This document shows, one piece after another, positions 34,875 to 43,700 of a stretch of 64,000 nt of DNA. Positions within the stretch are counted from its first letter, which is position 1. The number at the start of each line of letters is the position of its first letter. The stretch is from Apus apus. Taxonomy: Eukaryota > Chordata > Aves > Apodiformes > Apodidae. Both the position numbers and the translations under genes were made by a program. The notes beneath the pieces are model-generated. The model was not told where the DNA came from, did not search any database, and saw nothing but the letters and a program-made list of their open reading frames with translations. The stretch covers positions 2,445,659-2,509,658 of the forward strand of contig NC_067283.1 in NCBI RefSeq assembly GCF_020740795.1, in the 5' to 3' direction.

Positions 34875-37800
34875 TTTGTTCTGTTGTCATAGATTAGGGC
34901 AGATTTGTGTGAAGATCATGCTACTTCTAGTCACCATCATCACTCTCAGAAGATACTTTGCCTGCCTGTGTACCTGCTCTTCCCCAGGGCAGATGCCAGG
35001 GCCAGGGGTGCTGGTGTCCCCACCTGCCCTAAGTGTGCAAGGGACAAAGAAATAGCTGCACGGTGGAACTGTCCCAGTGCACTGATCCCTCCTCAGGTAG
35101 CACCCACAACTCATCCTCCCACCCTCCAAGGCAAGATCTTATCATCCTCCTGCACACCAGGCCTCCTTGATATTCATCATGGACATAGAGACAAACCCCC
35201 TCCCCATCTTGGGCTCTGCCAACTTTTCTGCTGTGGGAAAAGGAAACCAGAGCCCTGGTGCTGGCTGTGTATTTGATCCGTGCTTTTTTCTCTCCAGGTT
35301 TGTTCTCCTGCTGCACCACTAGGTGGGCCAAAGCTACACCGGTGAGAGTCCTACCTCTTCTGCAGGCAACAGGCAAGGCAGGTGTCTGCTTGATCGCTGC
35401 CGACCAGGGGACAGCCAGCTGAGGGACAGGAGATGAAGGGAAGGAACAAGGAGAGGTGTCAGAGCTGTAAATTTCACCTTGCGTTTTGCTGTCGTTCAAG
35501 CCCTAGCAGGATAAGAAGCCTGTCCTAAGAAAGTGACTATCTCATGGACAGCAACCCAGCTGGGACATGACATAGACCAGTGAAGTCATTTGCACAAGGT
35601 CACATCACAGACTGGTGGCAAAGGTAAGAGCAGAGACCCCATCACCGGTTCAAGGCCTGGCCTTACCACCTACTGCCTTTCTAAAGCAGGTCATTCATGG
35701 CCAGGACGTGCTCTTCAGAGCCTGGTATGGAAGAAACAAGGTTAGCACCAGCTAACAACTAGAGGCACACGTAATATGAGAGAGGAACGCTCCTCAGAAT
35801 TACAATTTTCACCCAAGGTGAGATAACAGGAGATTTTATATGTAACAGTTAAATGGAAAGGATCATCACTCAGGACAGATCTGCTCTACTCTGCAAAAGG
35901 TCTGGGACATTCCAGTGCAGCTTTCTGGTTGCTCTGCTTCCATTAAACTGAAAGCCATGCAATGTATCTAACCCTTCATGTCCTCCTGGAGACAGATCAG
36001 TACTGGTTCTTATGCTTTCAGCCACCCTCCGTCTCTCTTCTGAGCTCTGTGATCAGAGGATAACACCTTCATGCAGAAATATTTTGATGGGAAACCAGGA
36101 GCAGGGAAAATCCTAATTTGCCATTGGCACAGAGTAACCTGAGCAGATGGCAGCCACAGTCCAAGCTGCTGTAGGCAGTGTCTGTCCCCTTGCAGCTGAG
36201 GACATCTCATTGCAGCCTAATGAGCTGAGAAACCCTCCCTGAAACTGCTCTTGATTCGTTCACTGCTATCAGTGCCTCCTTAGAGCCCAGAGGAGAGGCA
36301 ATGGCCTGTAGGCATCTCACCTAACTTCAACTATCTGAAGATTAGGCACCAAGTCCCAGAAAAAGAGAAATACAACTCCAGAAGCAATTCACCCCACCTA
36401 CCATGGACTAGTATCTACAGTGGGCTGAGTTGCCCAGGTCTCCACTGCACCATTGATCAGTCAGGCAGCCAGAGTTGTGTAAGTAGGGTTTGGACAGCTG
36501 TAGTCAGACCAGGTGAAACCCATGTTCTTAGTGTATTTGGCACATTTCTAATAGCTCTCTCCACCTCCAGTACTGACCAACCTCCACCTCTGGAGAGCAG
36601 TGACATCTCTACAGCAAAACCAGATGGTCACAGAGAGACCTATCTTGATGACAGGACATGCATTTACCACCCAAATCCATCTTTTCACCAGTTCTGCCAC
36701 CGAATCACACCAGAGCCAGGTGTTACCCATCTTCTGCCTTGTTCTCCACATCTGAGGAGATCAGTATTAACCTACCTTATCACTGCTTGTAGTGATGTGA
36801 CTTCTGGTCAAGATGGATAGATGACATGGATCTCAGTCTTCAAGGACCTTAAAAGGCATAGAAGCAAAGTGAAAGAGGGAAGCATGCCACAAGTCAACAG
36901 GCCCATGGCAAAGCCAGACCTCCAGCAACCCAGAGCCAAGGCATCCAGGATCTCAGTATTTATATAATACTTTCCCAGCATCAGTGGAGGGAGGAGGCTT
37001 AATGCTCACAGCACGTTTTTATACCTGGTTCTCTAGATATCTATAGCAGGTCCTACACACTATTGAGGTTCCTCACTAGGGCTGACATTAGGCCAGGTGG
37101 GCTACAAAGCTGCCTGGTGGGGATTTACTGGTGCTCTCACTGTCACAATGAGCTGCCATGTGAGCTTCTGGCCATGGCTTTTTCACACTGCCATGGTGGC
37201 TGTATCCAACCATGGAGACCACTGTGTCCAGAGAGTGATGTGTGGGGCAGACAGTGAGTAAATTGTGAACGGGGAAGATGAACCATCTTCCAAAAGAACA
37301 AGCTCCAGTTGCAATTTGCAAAATAAGACAGTTAATCAGATTTTACTGGTGGGAATTCAAATATTAAAGAGGGAAAGAGTAGAACTCACTTCTGTCCTCC
37401 ATCAAAAATAAGGAAAACTTTCTGCCCCATGAGGAGCTTTCCCTGGCTCTGTGTTTGCTCTCAGTGAGGATGATCTTCCCAACCTGCAGCCATAATGAAT
37501 CTTCTCCATGTAGGGGAAAGGGGGAAGGAGAGCAAGAGAAGTGACACAAAGAGTATTTGAGACGTGTGACTGACTGCATGGCACCAGTCTGCCCGCCTTC
37601 TTGTCTGCCTGGATCTCTCCAAACCTCCTCCCCTTGCCCCTGATCTCTTTACATAGACATCTGTGGGGTGGAACTACCCTGGATGTGCCTTTTTTTGAAC
37701 ATGGTAGAGCGCAGCTGTTCCCTCTTGTGACTAACTGTGCCGTGAAGCAGTCATGTTTCTAAATCTAGCTCTATTTGCACCCTCAAGTGGGCCCTGAAGA

Positions 37801-38520
37801 TGCCAGCTGGGCCATCCTCATGAGTAAGCAAGATAGGACCAGCTTGCAATGCTTTCATAAAACATTCCAACCCTGTGACGATGAGGCCTGCCCCATGTCC
37901 TCCCATCCCCTTTTCCCCATAGCTGAAACTATCCACCTCCTTTTACAGCAGGCTTATGGGGGCTGAGGAACAGGCCCCACTGCTGTGAGCATGGTCAAGG
38001 CTTTATTCTCTGATTTGACAGCCAGGGTGATGGAACTTCACCTCGTGGGCAAGCCATGAACCAAAACTGGTGTTTACTTTGCTGGTGTAAGGGTTGGCCC
38101 TGTGGAAAATCTGTGCAAGGCCAGCTGCATCTCCACCAGCGCTGAGATTTGGTGTCTACCACTGAGAATTCACAACCCTGCAATCAGGATTTCCCCTGGA
38201 ACATCTCCCTGGGCACTGACAAGCGATGCCAAAAGGAAAGAAGCCAAAGCCATGCTGCTGTCACCTCACTGAGGGCTAGATCCTGCCCATTGTGAAGAGT
38301 ATTTCTGAATGCACATCCAAATCTTCGTGAAAGAGATGGAAACCAATGGACCAGCGTGGATGAGCTTAGCCAGGCTTTGACTTCAGGCTCTAAAACCAAT
38401 GGCTGGGAGAAAACACTGCAGATTTGGGCAGCCAAATGCCAGCAGTCTCACAGCCATAGAGCCCGTGGCAGCCTTTTTACTGACTCTAATGGACTGCAAA
38501 ATCTGGCCTTTAAAGGGCTC
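34875..38520. other. Intergenic DNA, no gene recognised; one MIR-like relic
   Basis: This begins the CR1-free stretch to the left of WNT3A. Apart from the MIR-like relic at 35575-35690 it is unique-looking. No exon was recognised. Confidence 0.5.
35575..35690 (-). mobile_element. Possible MIR/CORE-SINE-like relic
   Basis: The plus strand reads GAAGTCATTTGCACAAGGTCACAT, then a GGTGGCAAAGG and AGCAGAGACC order, then GGTTCAAGG. This resembles reversed MIR (AAGTNACTTGCCCAAGGTCACACAG ... GTGGCAGAGC). Similarity is partial and the copy would be old. Confidence 0.4.
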
Positions 38521-38524
38521 TGGT

Positions 38525-38730
38525 TCAAAAGGTAACGTTGATAATAGATAACTAATCTACAGTAGTGTTCCGAGTGATGGGAATAGCTATTATACACCCA
38601 ACTGCCTTCATATCAGTGTAATTAAAAGCAGTTGGCATCAGAGCAAGGAGCAATGCTGCCTGCTGAAGGAATCAATACCATCCTGCCTGTGTGTGTCTGA
38701 GTGCCTATGACAAAGTGGATTATCCCCATC
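38525..38730. other. AT-rich, repeat-free block; possible conserved noncoding element
   Basis: A sharp shift to AT-rich, irregular, homeodomain-site-like sequence occurs here (GATAATAGATAACTAATC, GTGTAATTAAAAGC), lying about 2.9 kb upstream of WNT3A. Conservation cannot be judged from one sequence; this is a candidate only. Confidence 0.25.
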
Positions 38731-38982
38731 CTCCCCAAATAGCAGCTGCAAAGCAAAGAGGAAAAGGGAGAGTGGCTGAATTTGTACCTTCAGGTAAAGT
38801 TGCTTGGTGCTTCCTGGTGGGAGGGGCAGAGGCTTTGGGGGATGTTTAAATCTCTCCCTAGGAACAAAAGGAGGGGAGATTAGCTCGACCCCTGGAAGGG
38901 ACTTGTGTGCTGCACCTTCCTCCCCCTCTATCCACCTCGGTTTGCTGGGACCCTCGTTCCAGGCAGGGGCTGGTGTTTGAGG

Positions 38983-38999
38983 GTCTGTGTGTGTGTGTG
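38983..38999. repeat. Short (GT)n tract
   Basis: CTGTGTGTGTGTGTGCG forms about seven GT units. It is too short to be a strong marker. Confidence 0.8.
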
Positions 39000-39258
39000 C
39001 GTTCCAGTCTGCAGTGTGAGCAATTTCACTTGAAAAGACGGAGAAATCCCCTCCTTTGAAAGTCTCAGGGTTTGGTTCTTTCCAGTAATGCTATAATTGG
39101 ATGGGATTTTCTCTAATATAGAGGGAAAGTCCTTAAGATGATTTTTCACACACCACCAACCTCCTCCTTTTTCCTTGTCCTACCTTATGCAATAAAATCC
39201 CTTCTCCCTCTCCAGTCCCTTTGGCCCCTCTGGGGTGTAGGAGCTGCTGAAGGATTTG

Positions 39259-39272
39259 GGGGGGGGGGGGAG
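39259..39272. repeat. Poly-G run
   Basis: A run of about 14 G lies in the WNT3A 5' flank, a smaller counterpart of the G23 run at 40624. Confidence 0.9.
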
Positions 39273-39369
39273 GATGGATTTAATACACTCAATATAACTG
39301 CAGCATCAACACCACGGGGATTTGCTGGGAGAGTCAGAGAGAGCATCCATTCCTCCTCTGGAAGCAAGT

Positions 39370-40590
39370 GAGGAGCCGCTCAGAGAGACTCGAGCTCGGC
39401 TACACGGGCCGATTAGATCTCAAAGCACTTGCCAGAGCTCACATTTGCAATCACTTGTCATCCAACCCTAAAGAAAATAATCAGGGCCCGACCCCTGCCA
39501 AATTCCCAATGATTTAAATATCCCCGAATGAACTGCATTTCTAGTATAATTTCACTAGAATGAGTATATCTCTCCATCTAGCTAAACACAAACATATCTT
39601 TATATATATGCATATAAAGCTCTGTGTGTGTAAATAGAAATATTCCCTACTAAGGGAAAATATATATGCAGTTCTTAATGAGAAAGAAAACACATTTTGA
39701 TTTGAACTCATGCGAGGTTGCAAGCTTTCCTCCAACAAAGTCATTAAAAATTGTATCACTCTTTGTTCCGTGTGAGCCACAGGATTTTTCTGATTCACAG
39801 ATAAAATCAAACAAAAGCAAGGAAATAAATACAAATCTTGTCCAGTTCTTTCTGTTTAAAAAAAAAAAAAGGCAAAAAAAAAACCCCAACAGGCAGCCAC
39901 AACAACAACATCAAATCACTGAGGAGAGAATCATCATTCCATGGAAAAAAATATCTCTTAGCTCATCCAGTGCCTCCGTCTCCTCGTTGTCGTCTCTCCA
40001 GCCCCTTTTCAAATGACCCAGGGTAAGGGGAAAGCCTGTCAGCTGGGTGACACTTGCTCACAGATCCAGCAAGCTTTAAACAATATGTTCCAGAGGAGCA
40101 GCAAATCTAACCACGTACCCACTCTCGAGGAGCTACATCTTTATGATCATATGAATCTTTTCTTTTTTTCTTTCCACCCCACGGAAAAAAAAGCTACCGA
40201 TTTTTTTTTTGGAACCTCGTTAGCCCAGCCCAGCTCACCCCCCACCACCACCACTGAAAGGAGAGAAATTGTTACAATCTGTAGAGAGAGAAATTAAAAA
40301 AGAGATCAATTACTAGTGCCCTGTGGGGTGGATCTGGTGGATGAAGTCGTTTGCAGCAGCGTCTTCGCAAAAAGTCCGGGACTGGGACTCCTGCAAATTG
40401 TGATGATCTGGATGAGCCTTAGTGAGATTTGCATGGAAGAAGTTGATTTCTTTGCAGATGTCTTCAGTGGAGCTCTTGGATATCTGGGCTGGTTGGACTG
40501 GTGGGGAAGGGGGGTGTGTGTGTGTCTGAGGGGGTGTGCATGTCCGTGTGTGTGCGAGTGCATGTCTGGGTGCAAATCCTCTTTTTTTTA
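39370..40590. promoter_or_regulatory. Candidate distal regulatory block upstream of WNT3A
   Basis: Repeat-free, AT-rich sequence 0.9-2.1 kb upstream of the WNT3A ATG contains an exact octamer ATTTGCAT at 40427-40434 (POU-factor site), SOX-like CTTTGTTCC near 39762 and several homeodomain-type cores. The piece at 40315-40520 is of balanced composition without simple repeats, unlike its neighbours. A regulatory role is inference from position and motif content, not shown. Confidence 0.3.
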
Positions 40591-40623
40591 ATTATTTTTT
40601 TTCTTTTTAAATGAAAAAAAGGA

Positions 40624-40646
40624 GGGGGGGGGGGGGGGGGGGGGGG
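40624..40646. repeat. Poly-G run of 23
   Basis: Twenty-three consecutive G, flanked by a T/A-rich tract on the left and A-rich sequence on the right, about 850 bases upstream of the WNT3A ATG. Such runs are error-prone in sequencing, so the true length is uncertain. Confidence 0.9.
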
Positions 40647-40801
40647 AGAAGAAAAAAAAACACCACCAAAAAAAACCCAACCAACCACAAGCTGAAAGTT
40701 GCTAGAAAGTTAGTTGAAATTAATCCTGACCATCACCGTGAGGAAATGGGGGCTTGAGAAGACAGAATGGCAAGAAGGAGAAAATCGAAAAAATAAGAAC
40801 T

Positions 40802-40866
40802 AAAAAAAAAAAAAAAAAACCTCTTCACTTTTTTTTTTTCTTACCTTTTTTTTTTTTTTTTTTTTT
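40802..40866. repeat. A18 and T21 homopolymer pair
   Basis: A18 at 40802-40819 is followed by T12 near 40829-40839 and T21 at 40846-40866. The A and T runs can pair with each other to make a simple cruciform or hairpin. Confidence 0.9.
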
Positions 40867-41081
40867 GCATTTTAGCAGCTTCGACCCAGGGAGTGAAATC
40901 CGGGCAGGTTGTTATAGCTACCCAAATCCACAGGGGTCCCCCCTGTCTATTTAAACCCCCTAAATCTTCCTTCCCCTTTTTAAAACTACATTTTATCCCT
41001 TGGCTTGTGGGCCAACGTGCCCCCTAATGAGTATTAAAACACTATCTCCTTGCAATTAGCTCATTCCTGACTTCGCGCTCC

Positions 41082-41091
41082 TGATTGACAG
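41082..41091 (+). promoter_or_regulatory. PBX-MEIS/PREP composite site TGATTGACAG
   Basis: An exact match to the known PBX-MEIS heterodimer motif (TGATTGACAG), 400 bases upstream of the WNT3A ATG and 45 bases before an inverted CCAAT box. A fixed 10-base match is uncommon by chance in a region this size, but function is not shown. Confidence 0.6.
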
Positions 41092-41135
41092 AACAAGCCA
41101 AAGCATCAGAATTCTCCCTTTGGCAATAAGTGCTG

Positions 41136-41140
41136 ATTGG
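41136..41140 (-). promoter_or_regulatory. Inverted CCAAT box
   Basis: GCTGATTGGG contains ATTGG, the reverse of CCAAT, with the flanks preferred by NF-Y (CTGATTGGYY). It lies within the proximal WNT3A promoter. Confidence 0.5.
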
Positions 41141-41167
41141 GTCCTTTTTAAGAGAGCTACTTCAAAC

Positions 41168-41283
41168 TTTTTTTTTTTTTCTTTCTTTCTTTTTTTTTTT
41201 TTTTTTTTAATATTTGCCTTCAGTGTCTTGGCTGAGAGAAGAGTTTTTTACCTCTCTGAGATTTTTTTTTTTTTTTTTTTTTT
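41168..41283. repeat. Poly-T tracts in the WNT3A leader region
   Basis: T13 at 41168-41180, T19 at 41190-41208 and T22 at 41262-41283, linked by CTTTCTTTC-type sequence. With the A and T runs around them they make the immediate 5' side of exon 1 unusually homopolymeric. Confidence 0.9.
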
Positions 41284-41348
41284 CCTTGAGAATAGTAGAG
41301 GAAGCAAGAGAGGATTTACCTGGTCGGGTTGTGTTCACTTCATTTGAC

Positions 41349-41406
41349 TTTTTTTTTTTGTTGTTGTTTAAATTATTGTTGTTGTTGTTATTATTATTAT
41401 TATTAA
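41349..41406. repeat. T-run followed by (TTG)n and (TTA)n microsatellites
   Basis: A T11 run is followed by TTGTTGTTG, AATTA, TTGTTGTTG and then TTATTATTATTATTA. On the minus strand the same tract encodes an artificial run of asparagines, which is not a real protein. Confidence 0.95.
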
Positions 41407-41455
41407 AATAATCATCCTGCCTCAGAAGAAAGGAAGGTTTTTGGCAACTCTGGTT

Positions 41456-41471
41456 AAAAAAAAAAAAAAAA
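41456..41471. repeat. Poly-A run of 16
   Basis: A16 ends 19 bases before the WNT3A ATG and would be part of the 5' leader. Confidence 0.9.
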
Positions 41472-41490
41472 GAAAGACAACTTTTCATCA

Positions 41491-41561
41491 ATGGCCTCTT
41501 TTGGATATTTCCTGTTTCTTTGTGGGTTGAGTCAGGCTCTGTCAAGTTACCCAATCTGGTG
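41491..41561 (+). CDS. WNT3A: WNT3A coding exon 1 (signal peptide exon, partial gene)
   Basis: From the ATG at 41491 the exon gives 23 codons plus two bases (TG) of a split Trp codon: it opens MASFGYFLFLCGLSQALS and closes SYPIW(W). SYPIWW is the hallmark junction of vertebrate WNT3A/WNT3, and the 71 coding bases and phase-2 break match the human WNT3A exon. The donor GTAAGT follows at 41562-41567. Residues 4-18 form the hydrophobic signal-peptide core; cleavage should fall just before the SSYPIWW region. WNT3A is a secreted, palmitoleoylated canonical Wnt ligand driving beta-catenin signalling in paraxial mesoderm, tailbud and dorsal neural tube. The gene lies head to head with WNT9A. The remaining exons lie right of the window. 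WNT3 is the main alternative, but the linkage to WNT9A favours WNT3A. Confidence 0.95.
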
Positions 41562-41577
41562 GTAAGTTTTATTCTTC

Positions 41578-41600
41578 TTTTTTTTTTTTTTTTTTTTTTT
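41578..41600. repeat. Poly-T run of 23
   Basis: T23 begins 17 bases after the WNT3A exon 1 end, so exon 1 sits between an A16 and a T23 tract. Confidence 0.9.
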
Positions 41601-42159
41601 CCTCTCATTTTCATTTATTTTTTTCCCCTCCTCTGTTTTCTCTGCAACCCCTGCCTTTAAGATGACTTGAAATTCTCCTTTCGTTGCCACTCAGCTAAAG
41701 AGGTGGGATTGTTCCAGCGCCAGCAAGTTCTTAGAACCTGCATTTCACCTCTTTTATTTATGCATTCACTTTGTTTATTTTGACTGGGTTATACCTGATC
41801 TCTCCTTCTCCTACTGTAAAAGAGAGAGAGCGAGGGAGAGCGATCGGAAAGTTATTTTTTTTTTTAAGTGCTTTGATCCTCTCCTGTGAAGAACAAAAGG
41901 CGCTGCCTGAATTAAAGAGATAATGATACAAGTTGACATGAGCATTTCAAGGTGATTTCGAGCTAGTCAGGTGGAAGGAAGGGGAGGAAAGGATGAAAAC
42001 TTTTTTCTTCTTTTCCCCCCCTTCGCTTTAAGGAATATTTAGAGGGAAAGGGGTTGGGGGGGCGGAATTAGGGAAAAGGGAAAAAAATAAAAAAATGGGA
42101 TAGAAAGGAGGTGAGAGGAGCCTGAACAACCTGGGCTGGTTGGAAAGGCAGAGCAGGGA

Positions 42160-43700
42160 GCAGAGCCGGGGCTGAGGGAGATGTGCCGGGCGCTGCCGCG
42201 GAGCTGCCCCGCGCAAGATCAGCGGAGACTTGAGCACCCGCCGCTTCCCGCGGGATAACGCGCTTAGTCCTCAGTGATTGTTTTGGTCCGGATTGCGGCT
42301 CCCCCGTTTTATTTCTGTATGTATTTTGTTTCCGCGCGTTGCACCCTACGCCTTTAAGAGCCTTTTCTCTCTTCCCCCACAAAAAGCAAATGGTGCTGGG
42401 CAAGGCATGTAACTGCAAGAGCTGCTCTAATTACCCCGCGGAGTTAATTGGGCTCGGGGAAGCCCTGCTGCAGGAAGGCTCCTGATCCGCGGGCAAACGC
42501 GTAGGAAGCGCCGAGCAGAGCTGTGCGGGGCAAGGAAGGGTAGGCGAGCCGATGGGGCTCCTCTCTTTGCCGTCGGCTGCGCGGGTGCGGATCTCCTGCC
42601 CGGGGGAAAAAGAGCTGCCAGCTCCGCGCCAGCGGTGGGGAAAGGGCGGCCGCGGAGCGGGGGCTGCTCCGCACCCGGGGCGGTGCTGGAAATAGCTGAG
42701 AAGCGTCCAAAAAAACCACCAAGAATCATCATCATCATCATCATAAACCCACCCCCAAAATGCTAATAATACGAATTAAGATTTTTCAAGGGCATTTCGA
42801 GCCCTGCCGCCCACTCCCCCCCGCGCCTGCCGAGGGGCGGCAGCCGGGCTCAGGTGCGGAGGCGAGCGAGGGGCCGCGGCTGCGGTACCTCCGCGCTGCC
42901 CGGCGGTGCGGAGGTGAGGGTGTTGAAGGCAGCCTTTCCAACTATTTCAGGTATGTCTGAAAGCAGGGAATTCGTTGGGATGAGAGAAAGGCAATAAAAT
43001 GCAAATGCGTTCTTGGGAAGGCAGGCAAGAAAGAGCACCTGGACGGGGAGTCATTAAAAAGCAATCTTTTATTCCCAGCCACCATCTAACTTATAATTAG
43101 AAACTCCGGTTGCATTCCTGATTGGAGAAGGAAACGCATTCCTCTAATACCAACATAAATATTCCCTTGTCACCCACCGAGGTCCCGCCGCAGCCGCGGG
43201 GCGGGAGAAGCGGCAGCCGGGAGGGAAAAATGCAGGGCAAGAGGGAGTGGAGAGAGGGGCAGGAGGGCTCTTTCCAAGCTGGGACATCAGGTGTGTGCTG
43301 GGGGACCTTAGCGGCGCCTCTTTAGTTTGCTGGGGGTGTTTCGGTTTGGTTTCAGCCTCCCCCCTTTCCCCGGTGTCACCCAGCGGTTTCAGACGCTCCG
43401 TTCTCGAGGAGAGCAAACCCCCCCTTAGGCCATGGAAATGCAAAAGAGGTTTTGATTGGGGTGGGGGGAGTCTGAGGAGAGGCCGGGTGCTGTTACGTGG
43501 GCTGCCTACATTCCTCCTCGCACCCCCAGCCACCTCTTTTCCCTCTTTATTTATCCTCCAGCAACTTACAAACCCCCGGGCACCCCGGCGGCTGGAGTTG
43601 GGGGACAACCCTGCAGCCGGGAGAGCCGGGGGGCTGGAGGGTGGCACAGGGGTCCCCAAGAGGCACCCGTGCACGTCCCAGTATTTGGGTGTGCAGTTGA
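42160..43700. other. CpG-rich block inside WNT3A intron 1
   Basis: CpG and G+C are high from about 42160 to 42690, 42800 to 42925 and in patches to 43700, whereas the DNA around exon 1 is A/T-homopolymeric. The block starts about 600 bases downstream of the ATG. A GAG|GTGAGG donor-like sequence occurs at the end of the middle patch (near 42911). Long open frames here (43144-43749 minus, 43247-43837 plus) are without family resemblance and follow from low stop density. It could be an alternative promoter, an intronic enhancer or the start of an unannotated transcript. Confidence 0.6.
42726..42743. repeat. (ATC)n short tract
   Basis: Six CAT units in a row (CATCATCATCATCATCAT) on the plus strand. 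Confidence 0.9.

Larger units (their letters stand above)
40940..41490 (+). promoter_or_regulatory. WNT3A: WNT3A proximal promoter and probable 5' leader
   Basis: This is the 550 bases before the WNT3A ATG. A TATA-like TATTTAAA lies at 40948-40955, and a second weak A/T candidate (TTTTTAAGAG) at 41146-41153. Between them lie a CAATTAGC homeodomain-type core at 41053-41060, TGATTGACAG at 41082-41091 and an inverted CCAAT box (ATTGG) at 41136-41140. Downstream of 41168 the sequence is dominated by T tracts. The start site cannot be fixed from sequence: using 40948 would give a leader near 510 bases, using 41150 one near 310. The ATG context is weak at -3 (T) but has G at +4. Confidence 0.55.

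Noticed and set aside
41207..41614. Minus-strand frame of 135 codons with poly-Asn and poly-Lys runs
   Set aside because: It is produced by the T tracts and TTG/TTA microsatellites and overlaps WNT3A exon 1 in antisense.
42427..42744. Minus-strand frame starting with six Met residues
   Set aside because: The Met run is the (ATC)n tract read backwards; the remainder is CpG-island sequence without a domain.
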